The notes under the pieces were generated by a model. It saw only the letters and a list, made by a program, of their open reading frames with translations, made no database searches and was not told the origin of the DNA. The translations under genes were made by a program, and so were the position numbers. A stretch of DNA of 64,000 bases from Pseudomonas serboccidentalis (lineage in GTDB: Bacteria > Pseudomonadota > Gammaproteobacteria > Pseudomonadales > Pseudomonadaceae): the NCBI RefSeq assembly GCF_028830055.1, contig NZ_CP101655.1, forward strand, positions 5,215,483 to 5,279,482, written 5' to 3'. This document shows positions 45,770 through 54,932 of this stretch, piece after piece (position 1 is the stretch's first letter; every line of letters starts with the position of its first letter).

Positions 45770-46437
45770 CTGCAGCGTTGCTGGAGGCGCACGGCATCAG
45801 CCTCGGTTACCCCCGGGAGCAGGGCTGGCACACCGTGCTGGAACACTTCGATCTGCAATTGCAGCCCGGTGAAGTGGTGACGATTCTTGGCCCCAGTGGC
45901 GTCGGCAAATCCAGTCTGCTGCGGGTGCTGGCCGGTTTGCAGGCACCGCAGCAGGGCCGGGTGAGTCTGCTCGGCGAACCACTGACCGGCGCGCACCCTC
46001 GGGTGGCGGTGGCGTTTCAGGACCCGAGTCTGCTGCCGTGGCTGACCCTGGAAAAGAACGTCGCTTTCGGTCTGGATTTCGCCCGCCAGCCGCACCTGAC
46101 GGCCGAGCAGCGCAAGGCGCGGATCGACCACGCGATTGCCGCCGTCGGCCTCGAACACGCGCGGTTGCAGCACCCGGCGCAGTTGTCCGGGGGCATGGCC
46201 CAGCGCACCGCGTTGGCCCGTTGTCTGGCGCGTCAGCCGCAGGTGCTGTTGCTCGATGAGCCATTCGGCGCGCTGGATGAAATCACCCGCGCCGACATGC
46301 AGCAATTGCTCCTGCAACTGATTGCCGAACACCACACCGCAGCCGTGTTGATCACTCATGACATCGACGAAGCCCTGCTGCTCTCCGAGCGGATTCTGCT
46401 ACTGGGTAACAGCCCGGCGCACATCCTCGGCGAATGA
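45766..46437 (+). CDS. nitrate/sulfonate-type ABC transporter ATPase (SsuB/TauB-like)
   Basis: 223 residues. Walker A GPSGVGKSS (42-50), signature LSGGMAQR (140-147) and Walker B LLLDEPFGALDE are complete. The SGGMAQR and FGALDE forms and short length match the SsuB/TauB/NrtC group that imports sulfonates, taurine or nitrate. Start overlaps the flavoprotein gene stop as ATGA. The partner permease gene follows directly, but no binding-protein gene is present nearby. Confidence 0.88.
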   Translation: MTAALLEAHGISLGYPREQGWHTVLEHFDLQLQPGEVVTILGPSGVGKSSLLRVLAGLQAPQQGRVSLLGEPLTGAHPRVAVAFQDPSLLPWLTLEKNVAFGLDFARQPHLTAEQRKARIDHAIAAVGLEHARLQHPAQLSGGMAQRTALARCLARQPQVLLLDEPFGALDEITRADMQQLLLQLIAEHHTAAVLITHDIDEALLLSERILLLGNSPAHILGE

Positions 46438-46441
46438 CGGC

Positions 46442-47095
46442 TTGGCGCTGCGTTTTTCCCCGCAAGCGACGCTCGCCAGCCTCGGCGAACTGCTGTTGCG
46501 CCCGGAGCTGTACGAACACGTGTTGGTCAGCCTGAAGCGAATTCTGGTCGGCCTGCTGCTGGCGTTGCTGATCGGCGTGCCGCTGGGGCTGATGATCGGC
46601 AGCTATCGGCATCTGGAAGCGGCGACCACTCCGGCGTTTCAGTTTTTGCGGATGATCTCGCCGCTGTCGTGGATGCCGGTGGTGGTGATGCTGATGGGCG
46701 TTGGCGATCAGCCGATCTACTTTCTGCTGACCTTCGCTGCGGTGTGGCCGATCCTGCTCAACACCGTGGCCGGCGTGCGCCAGCTCGATCCGCGCTGGCT
46801 GCAGCTCAGTCGCAGCCTCAGCGCCACCCGCTGGGAAACCCTGCGCAAAGTGATCCTGCCCGGTGTGCTCGGGCATGTGCTGACCGGGGTGCGGCTGTCG
46901 ATCGGCATACTGTGGATCGTGCTGGTGCCGTGCGAAATGCTCGGAGTCAGCGCAGGGCTGGGTTACTTCATTCTCGATACGCGGGATCGCCTGGCGTATT
47001 CGGAACTGATGGCGATGGTCCTGCTGATCGGCGTGCTGGGCTTTGCGCTGGATGCGTTTGCGCGGTGGTTGCACCGGCGCTGGGCGCCGGCCTGA
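46442..47095 (+). CDS. ABC transporter permease (SsuC/TauC-like), N-terminus probably lost
   Basis: About 217 residues from a TTG at 46442 (MALRFSPQATLASLGE...). Normal SsuC-type permeases are 250-280 residues and start with a membrane helix whose end reads like W-x-LALRFSP; here the frame picks up exactly at LALRFSP without the helix. The ATG overlapping the ATPase stop (46434) is in another frame. This suggests a deletion or frameshift between start and second helix. The rest is normal: EAA-type loop LSRSLSATRWETLRKVILPGVLG. Function as a permease is therefore doubtful. Confidence 0.7.
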   Translation: MALRFSPQATLASLGELLLRPELYEHVLVSLKRILVGLLLALLIGVPLGLMIGSYRHLEAATTPAFQFLRMISPLSWMPVVVMLMGVGDQPIYFLLTFAAVWPILLNTVAGVRQLDPRWLQLSRSLSATRWETLRKVILPGVLGHVLTGVRLSIGILWIVLVPCEMLGVSAGLGYFILDTRDRLAYSELMAMVLLIGVLGFALDAFARWLHRRWAPA

Positions 47096-47099
47096 GTCC

Positions 47100-47661
47100 A
47101 TTCGCGAGCAGGCTCGCGCCCACATGGAATCAGTGGCAAGCATCCATTCAGTGTTCACCGCAGAACCCTGTAGGAGTGAGCCTGCTCGCGAAGGCGTTGT
47201 GTCAGTCGCTAGAGATATTGCCTGTGCCGGTCTCTTCGCGAGCAGGCTCACTCCTACAATGATCTCGGTCAGATTGCCTAATCTGTATTAATCGCAGAAC
47301 CGTGTGGGAGTGAGCCTGCTCGCGAAGGCGGTGTGTCAGTCGCTAGAGATATTGCCTGTGCCGGCCTCTTCGCGAGCAGGCTCACTCCTACAATGATCTC
47401 GGTCAGATTGCCAAATCTGTGTTAATCGCAGAACCCTGTGGGAGCGAGCTTGCTCGCGAAGGCGGTGTGTCAGTCGCTAGAGATATTGCCTGTGCCGGCC
47501 TCTTCGCGAGCAAGCTCACTCCTACAATGATCTCGGTCAGATTGCCTAATCTGTATTAATCGCAGAACCCTGTGGGAGCGAGCTTGCTCGCGAAGGCGGT
47601 GTGTCAGTCGCTAGAGATATTGCCTGTGCCGGCCTCTTCGCGAGCAGGCTCACTCCCACAG
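47100..47661. repeat. tandem array of type-A REP doublets, period 134 bp
   Basis: Four units start at 47169, 47303, 47437 and 47571, preceded by a diverged partial copy from 47100. Each has forward REP core, a spacer (ggtgtgtcagtcgctagagatattgcc), inverse core and a linker (tgatctcggtcagattgcctaatctg). The architecture equals the 29.5-30.7 kb array but spacer and linker sequences differ. Confidence 0.95.
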
Positions 47662-47675
47662 GGCTTAATGGTCTT

Positions 47676-50057
47676 TCAGGGGGTGGACGCCGGTTTCGCC
47701 AACGCAATGCCGGCATCCCCCAAGCGCTTGAGAATCTCGAACAGCAGATCACTCTTGGTCCCGCCAACGATCCGTGGGCTGCCGACGTAGCCCGTGATCG
47801 TCAGGGTGATGCCGTCCGGCGAAAGCTTGCTGAAGCGTACGTACGACGCCGGTTTATCGAGGATGTTTTCGTTTTCCCGGTAGGTGTTCAGCAGCAGTTC
47901 CTTGATCTGTTCGGGGTCGATGTCCAGCGGGAACATCAGTTCCAGGCTCGCCACCCCCTGGGCACTGCCGCCGAGGGTGACGTTGCGCAGGTTCTGCGAG
48001 ATCAGCTGCGAGTTGGGCACGATGACGATGGAGCGGTCGCTGAGCTGGATTTCCGTGGCGCGCACGTTGATCCGGCGGATGTCGCCCTCGACGCCGCTGA
48101 TGCTGATCAGGTCGCCGACCTTCACCGGACGCTCGGTGAGCAGGATCAGCCCGGACACGAAGTTCTTGACGATCTCCTGCAGGCCGAAGCCGATCCCCAC
48201 CGACAGGGCGCTGACGATCCACGCCAGGTTGGTCCAGCGCACGCCCAGTGACGACAGGGTCAGGAGGATGACTGCGGCATAACCGATGTTGGAAAACAGC
48301 GTGCTGAGCGACGCGCACATGCCCGGGTCCATGTCGGTCTTGGGCAGAAACTCGTTGTCGAGCCAGCGGCGCAGGGCGCGGATCAGGTAGATGCCGATCA
48401 GCAGCGCCAGCACTGCGTTGATCAGGTGAGCGGGCACGATGTTCAGCTTGCGCAAACCGGCGCCGCCGAGGATGCCCATGATGTTGGTGGTCAACTGGCC
48501 GAGCGTGGTGCCGATGCCGCCGACGAACAGCGCGATCACCGCCAGCAACAACAGCCCGGCGCGGCTGGCGCCGGACAGCACTGTCGAGATTTGCTCCAGC
48601 CGCCGGTCGCCCATGCCCAGTGTTTGCTTGATGGTCTTGCCGGCCGAATAGCGCGGCGAGAACAGGTATTCGCAGGCGTCCTTGACCACCTGAATCAGCA
48701 GATAGAACCCCGACAGCACGATATAAGCCCACACCAGTTCATAGGTAATGAACCGCGCCAGCGACACATAACCGGTGAGCAGGGCCAGCGCCGACACGCA
48801 CATCGACACCGTGGCCACGCTGTAGATCACCCCGGCAAACGTGCTGCCGGCCTCCGGGTCATTGGCGGTGATCAACGCCTTGCGCACCTTGCCGGTGCGC
48901 ATCAGCATCGGCACCAGAATCGCGATCACCACGATGGCAATCACCCCGCGCTGGGCGATCACGATCTGGCTGCTCATGCCGGTGGCGTTGCTGACCTGCA
49001 CCAGCGTCACCAGTACCAACAGGGTGCCGGCGAGAATCCGCGGAAAAGGCCTCAGCGTCAGCGCCACGGCATCGGCAATCGCCGGCAACCGCCACGAGGG
49101 ATGTTGCGTCGACAGCAGCGCGCGGCTCAGGGCGGTGATCAGGGCGCAGGCGTAAACGGCTTTTTCGAACTCCTCGGAAAAAGTCGACAGCATCGGAGTC
49201 AATGGCTCGTGGCGGGTGCAGGCATAGAACAGCAGGTGCAGGGCGATGGCCGTGGTGCCCAGGGTCGCCAGCGCCGAGGCGAACGCCAGTGCGCTACGGC
49301 GCAGGCGCCCCTCCGGCATACGATGGATGCACACCCAGGTCAGTCCGCGCTCGGCGAAGCGGCGTCCGAGGGTCCAGAAAACCAGGGCCAACAGCACCAG
49401 CACGCAAGTGAAAAAACGCTGCCCGGGGGCCCACACCGTGGCCCATGTGCTGTTCACTTGAGCGATGAAAAAATTCAGCCGCTGTCTGTCGTCGGGGGCC
49501 GGCGAAACCAATGGCGACCAGAAGTCCGGACTCAGAATACTGTCGGTGCGCAGCGTCAGTTCGCTTTCGAGCAGCGTGCGCCGGATGCCGGCAATTTGTG
49601 TGATCAGGTCGGCGGCGCTTTGTTTGAGCGCGGTGAGACTCTTGAGCGTCGCATCGACTTTGTTCTTTTGCTCACTGAGTGTCGCCCGTTGCGCGGCGAT
49701 ATCGACTTGTTCAGCAGCAATCTGGGTATCCGGCGCCGCGCCGAGTACGCCCAATTGCACCGCCAGTTGCGCCTGCTGCGGCAACAACAACGCCGACAAC
49801 CGATCGACATCCAGGATGAACGTCTGCACCCGGTCCTGCGGGCCTTCGAGCTGGTTGTAATTGTTGGCGGCGGAAATCTGCTGCTTCAACCCGTCGAGGC
49901 GCAATTGCAGGGCTTGCAGATCGCTTTGCGACACCTCCACCAGCGGCGCCGTGGTGGTCACCGACGGCGCCGGCAAATCCGCCGCCCACAGCGCCGAACC
50001 GCTCGGAGCGAGCAGGGCCAGCGTCACAAATAACAATGACTTCAAGGCGTTGCGCAT
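47676..50057 (-). CDS. large MscS-family mechanosensitive channel with DUF3772 domain
   Basis: 793 residues. A signal peptide (about 1-27) is followed by a periplasmic coiled region (about 30-185, DUF3772), then about ten membrane helices and the MscS channel domain with its pore helix SVGIGFGLQEIVKNFVSGLILL and the following beta domain (VKVGDLISI). This layout is that of MscK/YjeP-like channels that release solutes at osmotic downshock. I chose the ATG at 50057 (MRNALKSLL), whose signal peptide begins properly. Confidence 0.92.
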   Translation of the reverse strand: MRNALKSLLFVTLALLAPSGSALWAADLPAPSVTTTAPLVEVSQSDLQALQLRLDGLKQQISAANNYNQLEGPQDRVQTFILDVDRLSALLLPQQAQLAVQLGVLGAAPDTQIAAEQVDIAAQRATLSEQKNKVDATLKSLTALKQSAADLITQIAGIRRTLLESELTLRTDSILSPDFWSPLVSPAPDDRQRLNFFIAQVNSTWATVWAPGQRFFTCVLVLLALVFWTLGRRFAERGLTWVCIHRMPEGRLRRSALAFASALATLGTTAIALHLLFYACTRHEPLTPMLSTFSEEFEKAVYACALITALSRALLSTQHPSWRLPAIADAVALTLRPFPRILAGTLLVLVTLVQVSNATGMSSQIVIAQRGVIAIVVIAILVPMLMRTGKVRKALITANDPEAGSTFAGVIYSVATVSMCVSALALLTGYVSLARFITYELVWAYIVLSGFYLLIQVVKDACEYLFSPRYSAGKTIKQTLGMGDRRLEQISTVLSGASRAGLLLLAVIALFVGGIGTTLGQLTTNIMGILGGAGLRKLNIVPAHLINAVLALLIGIYLIRALRRWLDNEFLPKTDMDPGMCASLSTLFSNIGYAAVILLTLSSLGVRWTNLAWIVSALSVGIGFGLQEIVKNFVSGLILLTERPVKVGDLISISGVEGDIRRINVRATEIQLSDRSIVIVPNSQLISQNLRNVTLGGSAQGVASLELMFPLDIDPEQIKELLLNTYRENENILDKPASYVRFSKLSPDGITLTITGYVGSPRIVGGTKSDLLFEILKRLGDAGIALAKPASTP

Positions 50058-50152
50058 GGGCAGGACCGGTTCTCGTTGATCACACAAACTATGAGGTTAG
50101 GTGATCGAACCGGCCGACGAGAAAAATTTCAGCCGGGCAGGGCAGGTGCTGT

Positions 50153-50497
50153 TCACGCCTGCCTGACAATATCGACCGAGATCTCCACCGCCGCAACCGT
50201 GCCTCTGTTCTCCAGCCAGTGCGTGGTGTGCCTGTCCTCGGGCCAGCCCACGCCCGGCCCATAGTCCCTGGCGACGCCATCTCGATGATCAGTGATGATG
50301 CCTTGCAGTATGTAGACGGTGCCTGGCCGGTCTACATGGTTGTGAATCGGGCCGAAGACGCCGCCAGGTTCGATGGTCACCCTGCGCATCCTGAGTTGGC
50401 GCCCGGCCATGCCTTCGATCTCCGGGCCAAGATCAATCGTTGCCAGTAACTCCACCGAAACGCCTTTTGTCTCAGGTGCCATCTGATCGTTGTTCAT
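50153..50497 (-). CDS. cupin-domain protein
   Basis: 114 residues forming one cupin barrel: GGVFGPIHNHVDRPGTVYILQG supplies the H-x-H...E-like metal ligands (H, H in IHNH, then Y-I-L-x-G) and HTTHWLENRG the later histidines. Small single-domain cupins bind metals and have many functions, so no specific role is assigned. Start at 50497; a longer upstream frame lacks coding character. Confidence 0.8.
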   Translation of the reverse strand: MNNDQMAPETKGVSVELLATIDLGPEIEGMAGRQLRMRRVTIEPGGVFGPIHNHVDRPGTVYILQGIITDHRDGVARDYGPGVGWPEDRHTTHWLENRGTVAAVEISVDIVRQA

Positions 50498-50740
50498 CGC
50501 GCGCACCGCTTTGTAGGTACAGGGCCTAATCAGCAGTAGACACCTTAAATGGTGTGAGGGGCAGAGAGGCGACAAAGGGTCGATTTGCGGCTGTCTGTGG
50601 CGGCCAGCGACAGGCCAGAAATGCGCACAGCTCGGTCGTCGATGCTTCGTATGAGGCAATAGGCGAAGCACTTCAGCATGCAGCAACAGGCTCTGGTGCG
50701 TGCTCACCACGCACGTCACGCACCAGGCTCGTCTGAATAA

Positions 50741-51010
50741 TTACCACTGGCCGCTTCCGAGACAAGCGACGATTTCCCAACCGCTGTATTCCCACCAGGA
50801 ATATCGATCATCGGAGCAACTTCTGGCCAGGCTGGCCATCTGGATTGCGCCAGCCGTTCGATGGGTTCCGAACGGCGTGTCGATAGAGGCTGTTACCTGA
50901 TTGACGGTCTGGGGAGCCTTGAGGGTGGTCGGATGCACGGAAGCATTCGCGATCGTTGCGGTGAAAGCGAGCATCGTGGATACGGCCAGAGCAGTAATGG
51001 ACTTTTTCAT
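50741..51010 (-). CDS. small secreted protein of unknown function
   Basis: 89 residues. A clear signal peptide (MKKSITALAVSTMLAFTATIANA, cut after residue 23) leaves a 66-residue periplasmic or secreted product. It has two cysteines (C69 in ARSCSDDRY and C83 in EIVACLGSG) that could form a disulfide and a Trp/Tyr-rich C-terminus. AAAGGA precedes the ATG by 7 bases. No family recognised. The nearest genes (cupin, hydrolase) give no hint. Confidence 0.75.
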   Translation of the reverse strand: MKKSITALAVSTMLAFTATIANASVHPTTLKAPQTVNQVTASIDTPFGTHRTAGAIQMASLARSCSDDRYSWWEYSGWEIVACLGSGQW

Positions 51011-51269
51011 GTTCGAATCCTTTCAGTTATCTGATATGCGGCTTAAGCATTGGCCTGACCTGCCTTAATCGATAATCCGAACAGATCGGGCACTCGCGCA
51101 GTTGACGCCATGCAAGCCTACTACCGCGCTGCCTCCCGCACAGTCGCCCGCCTGTACTATTGACAAGTTGTCAAAGGTCTGGATTTTTCATCGACAGAGC
51201 GGCCCAAGCGTTCCGGTTTACGGTTCTGCGGCAGACGAACACAGACAGGTAAGCAGCCCATATACCCGC

Positions 51270-51995
51270 TCAAAGCACCATCCGCTCCAGAAACTTCCTC
51301 ACCTCCAGCGAGTACGCCCCCGGATGCGAGAACCTGAACATATGACCGGTGCGCAGCATGATGACTTCCTGAGAACCCCGTATGCCTTTGAGCAGGATCC
51401 CCGCCGCCTCCTTGCCGATCAGCTTGTCCTCTTCGGGAGTCAGGATCAGCGTCGGCATGTCGATCTTCTTCAGCAAGGGCGTGTAGTCGACTTTCTCGAT
51501 CGAACGCACGCGGTTGACGTAGGCCTTGTGCGGCGTCTCCTTGATGAAGAAGGCGCGGCTCTTGGCGGTTGACCAGGGGATTTCTCCTTCCTGGTCGAAC
51601 GACGACGCCAACTGAGCCGCGTGAAAGCGCAAGGTTGTCTGGCGGTAAAACGGCCCGGGGAACAACGGTGCCAACGCGGCCAGGGTCTTGAGCAGGGGTG
51701 AAGTGATCGGGCTTTTGGCAAAGCCGCCGGACAGCACCAACCCCTTGAGGCCTTTGGGCTGGCGCGTTGCAACCGCAATCGAGGCGACCGCGCCGTAGGA
51801 GTCGCCGACCAGCACATAGCTCTCCAGATCCTGCACCTGATCAACGATGAAGTTGGTCAGTTTTTCCAGGTCGCGCACGTCGTCGGGTAAACGCAGGGTG
51901 CGCATGGCGCGATCCTGTAAGTGGACCATCTGTTCTAGCTGCCATGGCGCCCCGGCGAAGCAAGGGATCATGACCAGGGTGGGCTGGGGTTTCAT
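51270..51995 (-). CDS. alpha/beta hydrolase
   Basis: 241 residues. Nucleophile S66 in GDSYGAV, acid and base in the C-terminal LTPEEDK and RTGHMFRFSHP region. No signal peptide. Substrate unknown; the nucleophile elbow G-D-S-Y-G differs from the common GxSxG only in lacking a second bulky residue. Directly followed on the same strand by nothing; its upstream neighbour is a LysR gene, so it may be regulated by it. Confidence 0.85.
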   Translation of the reverse strand: MKPQPTLVMIPCFAGAPWQLEQMVHLQDRAMRTLRLPDDVRDLEKLTNFIVDQVQDLESYVLVGDSYGAVASIAVATRQPKGLKGLVLSGGFAKSPITSPLLKTLAALAPLFPGPFYRQTTLRFHAAQLASSFDQEGEIPWSTAKSRAFFIKETPHKAYVNRVRSIEKVDYTPLLKKIDMPTLILTPEEDKLIGKEAAGILLKGIRGSQEVIMLRTGHMFRFSHPGAYSLEVRKFLERMVL

Positions 51996-52098
51996 GCGGT
52001 ACTCCGGAGGGGCTGATGAACGACATCCGCACTCTAGGAGGACCGAGGCTGACGATCCAATGGCATTGGCGCAGCATCTCGATGCACGAGATTGATCG

Positions 52099-53022
52099 TC
52101 AGTTGGTGATCAGCATGTTGGTGAGCCACTCGACGGCCGGTTCGTTGGCGCGGCCCCGCGCCCGGATGACGAGCACCTCCCAGGTGGGCAGTGCCAGCGG
52201 CAGTTCGAAGAGGCTCAGTTGCGCGGTTTCCTGCATCTGCAAGGCGACCCGTTCGGCGATCACGGCGATTGATTGCGAAGCGCCGACCAGGAACGGCACC
52301 GCCAGAAAGCTAGGGCAGGTGACGCTGATCTGGCGACTGTGGCCGAGCAGCTCCAGCGCATCGTCGACAGCGCCCCGACTATCGCCGCGAGGTGAAACCA
52401 GAATGTGCGGCAGACGGGTAAAGTCCTCCAGCGCCATGTGCAGCGTCTTGCCGCGCTTGACCAGCGCCGGATGACCCTTGCGCGCGATGCCGACGAAGCG
52501 CTCCTTGTGCGCCAATTGGCAGTCGAAGCGCTGCGGAATCTGGGCAAACGAGCCCGAACCCAGCACAAGGTCGATCTCACCGGCATCCAGCTGGCGCATC
52601 GCTGAATCGCCATCCACTGGCCCGATTTTCAGCACCACCTCCGGCGCGGCAGCCTGAATGTTCGCCAGCGCCGGGGCGATGACGGTCAACACCGCATGAT
52701 CGGTGGCCGCCACCGAGAGCGTCGCCTGCAAGCGTGCCGGATCGAACGGCCCCCGGGGGCTGGCAACCAGCCGCACCGACTCGAGCACCGCCGCGACTCG
52801 GGGCATCAACTCGACCGCCAGCGGCGTCGGCGCCATCCCGCGCGGGTTGCGAATGAACAGTTGATCATCAAAAGCCGTGCGCAACCGCGACAAGGCGTGG
52901 CTGGTGGCCGACTGCGACAAATGCAGTTTTTGCGCGGCGCGACCGACATGCCTCTCAGCCCAAAGTGCCTCAAGCACCACCAGCAGATTGAGGTCGAAGC
53001 GCGTCAGATCCAGAGGCTTCAT
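52099..53022 (-). CDS. LysR-family transcriptional regulator (NodD-like)
   Basis: 307 residues. The N-terminus MKPLDLTRFDLNLLVVLEALW and HTH RHVGRAAQKLHLSQSATSHALSRLR are typical, as is the following DQLFIRNPRGMAPTPLAVEL. The longer recognition context and length resemble NodD/SyrM-type regulators. Divergent from the methyltransferase gene at 53213, a candidate target; the hydrolase at 51270 is another. Confidence 0.9.
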   Translation of the reverse strand: MKPLDLTRFDLNLLVVLEALWAERHVGRAAQKLHLSQSATSHALSRLRTAFDDQLFIRNPRGMAPTPLAVELMPRVAAVLESVRLVASPRGPFDPARLQATLSVAATDHAVLTVIAPALANIQAAAPEVVLKIGPVDGDSAMRQLDAGEIDLVLGSGSFAQIPQRFDCQLAHKERFVGIARKGHPALVKRGKTLHMALEDFTRLPHILVSPRGDSRGAVDDALELLGHSRQISVTCPSFLAVPFLVGASQSIAVIAERVALQMQETAQLSLFELPLALPTWEVLVIRARGRANEPAVEWLTNMLITN

Positions 53023-53212
53023 GGGGTATTGGCCTTTTCATTCAGCAGTCGATGCAGGCAACTTTCCTACAGGCTTTGGCCGAAAGCTACAGTCGTTTTG
53101 CGCGCTGTCAGGCCCGACCCACATTCCTTGCAGGAATGCGCCTTATGAAATTAATCCATTTTTCTTATCTCATTCACCGGCGTAGCGTGCTCCAACGATA
53201 AGGAGAATCGCC

Positions 53213-53941
53213 GTGGCCTCATCCTCGACCCACCCTGCAGAAAAATTCGACACCTCTCGCGCCAGCGAATACGGCAAACAAAGCCGCATCGCATTGGCCG
53301 GTTACGACGCCTGTCACGATCTGGCGGCGTGCATGTTGGCCGCCACCCTCGGCCCGTCACGTCCGGCCAATGTGCTGGTGGTTGGCGTGGGTGGTACGGC
53401 GCAGGAAATCATCGCGATGGCTGCGCTGGAACCGGACTGGCGCTTCACTGCGGTCGACCCTTCGGCACCCATGCTCGAAACCGCGACGGAGCAATTGCAG
53501 GCCAATGGATTGCTGCACCGAACGGCATTGCATCTGGGGCATGTCGATGATTTACCGGCCGAACCCGCCTTCGATGCGGCGACCTTGATTGGCGTGCTCC
53601 ATCACCTCAATGGCGATGAGCCCAAGCGTCACATCCTGCGTTCGATTCAGCAGCGGCTGAAACCGGGGGCGCCGCTGATTGTGGCGGGTAATCATTACGC
53701 CTATGCCAGCCAACCGTTATTGCTGCAGGCGTGGGGGCAGAGATGGCGGCAGCAGGGCGCGAGTGCTGACGAGGTGGCGGCCAAGCTGGGGAAAATCCTG
53801 CAGGGCGCGGATCCGCCGCAGTCCGAGGCGGCGGTTCAGGCGTTATTGGATGAAGCGGGATTTGGCGAGGCGACGCGTTTTTTCAGCAGTCTCTTCTGGG
53901 GCGCCTGGCTGGCCAGTCGACGGCCTGTCGATGTCGGCTAG
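53213..53941 (+). CDS. class I SAM-dependent methyltransferase
   Basis: 242 residues from a GTG start at 53213 with AAGGAGA 5 bases upstream. The SAM-binding loop is NVLVVGVGGTAQEIIAMA, followed by the acidic FTAVDPSAPML (motif II) and LIGVLHHL (motif IV). Substrate unknown. The stop is in a stretch of repeated TAGTCGGC (53936-53956), three copies of TCGGCTAG. Confidence 0.85.
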   Translation: MASSSTHPAEKFDTSRASEYGKQSRIALAGYDACHDLAACMLAATLGPSRPANVLVVGVGGTAQEIIAMAALEPDWRFTAVDPSAPMLETATEQLQANGLLHRTALHLGHVDDLPAEPAFDAATLIGVLHHLNGDEPKRHILRSIQQRLKPGAPLIVAGNHYAYASQPLLLQAWGQRWRQQGASADEVAAKLGKILQGADPPQSEAAVQALLDEAGFGEATRFFSSLFWGAWLASRRPVDVG

Positions 53942-54039
53942 TCGGCTAGTCGGCTAAGAATGTAGTCATGACAATTTTTTGATTGTATTGATTGGCCGAT
54001 TTTACGATGAGCCACCGGCAACCTGGCACGAGGCTCATC

Positions 54040-54636
54040 ATGCACATCGCCATCCTGACTTTTGAAGGTTTCAACGAACTGGATTCGCTCATCGCGTACG
54101 GCATTCTCAACCGGGTTAAACAGCCCGGTTGGCGAGTGTCGATCGCTGGCCCCACGGACAAGCTGCGGTCCATGAACGGCCTGGTGATCGAGGCACAGAT
54201 GTCTTTGGAGCAGGCCTGCGCCGCGGACGCGGTATTGGTGGGTAGCGGGAGCATGACCCGGGACATCGTGGCGAATGCCCAACTGATGTCGCGTCTGCAG
54301 TTCGATCCGGCGCGGCAACTGTTGGGCGCCCAGTGCTCGGGCGCGCTGATTCTGGCAAAACTCGGCTTGTTGAACGAGGTTCCGGCGTGTACGGATCTGA
54401 CTACCAAACCCTGGGTGGAGGAGGCCGGCGTGGCGGTGCTCAATCAACCGTTCGTAGCCAAGGGCAATGTCGCTACCGCCGGCGGCTGCCTGGCTTCGCA
54501 GTATCTGGCGACCTGGTTCATCGCCCGTCTTGCCGGTGAAGAGGCGGCACGCAACGCGCTGCACTACGTGGCGCCGGTTGGCGAGAAAGACCTCTACACC
54601 ACACGGGCAATGGCCAACATTTCGCCGTTTTTATAA
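54040..54636 (+). CDS. DJ-1/PfpI family protein
   Basis: 198 residues of the class I glutamine-amidotransferase-like fold. The nucleophile elbow is GAQCSGALILA with the conserved cysteine and the preceding E-x(n) is LTFEGFNELDS; this resembles the isonitrile hydratase/ThiJ-like subgroup. Start at 54040 (MHIAILTFEGF) chosen because family members begin here; an upstream TTG frame at 53992 lacks family support. Function not assigned; related enzymes act on isonitriles or glycated proteins. Confidence 0.85.
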   Translation: MHIAILTFEGFNELDSLIAYGILNRVKQPGWRVSIAGPTDKLRSMNGLVIEAQMSLEQACAADAVLVGSGSMTRDIVANAQLMSRLQFDPARQLLGAQCSGALILAKLGLLNEVPACTDLTTKPWVEEAGVAVLNQPFVAKGNVATAGGCLASQYLATWFIARLAGEEAARNALHYVAPVGEKDLYTTRAMANISPFL

Positions 54637-54652
54637 CGCACGCGGAGCGGGA

Positions 54653-54811
54653 TCAGCCCTCGGTGGTTTCGACCGGTTCCGACGCCGCCTCTGCGGCCAT
54701 CTTCAGACGGTCAGCCTTGCTGATGTACTTGGGCTTTTTCGGCGCCAGTTTGGCACTGGCCTTTTTGGCCTTTTCCTTGAACAACTGCTGCAGTTTCTTT
54801 TGACGGTTCAT
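54653..54811 (-). CDS. 52-residue DUF2986-like protein
   Basis: MNRQKKLQQLFKEKAKKA start, lysine-rich, ending EPVETTEG. I recognise it as the DUF2986 family of short basic proteins. It is too short for automatic gene finders and might be missed. Basic N-terminus suggests nucleic-acid or ribosome contact, which is only inference. Strand-opposite to the flanking DJ-1 gene end (17 bp gap). Confidence 0.78.
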   Translation of the reverse strand: MNRQKKLQQLFKEKAKKASAKLAPKKPKYISKADRLKMAAEAASEPVETTEG

Positions 54812-54932
54812 GTTTCTACTCGGTGAAAGGGAGCGGGGCGCGTGCCCACCAAGCGGGCATTAGAACCGGGTCGAAGCGATTTGGCGAGTCTGTTGAGGTG
54901 GCGCAGGATCAGAAGAAGCAGCTCGCGGTCGA

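Noticed and set aside
48426-50033. 535-codon plus-strand frame opposite the MscS gene
   Set aside because: Antisense shadow; the minus strand has clear channel and signal-peptide features.
50076-51269. CRISPR-like or integron-like element in a gap-rich stretch
   Set aside because: No direct repeats with regular spacers and no att-like core were seen; only a cupin and a small secreted gene.
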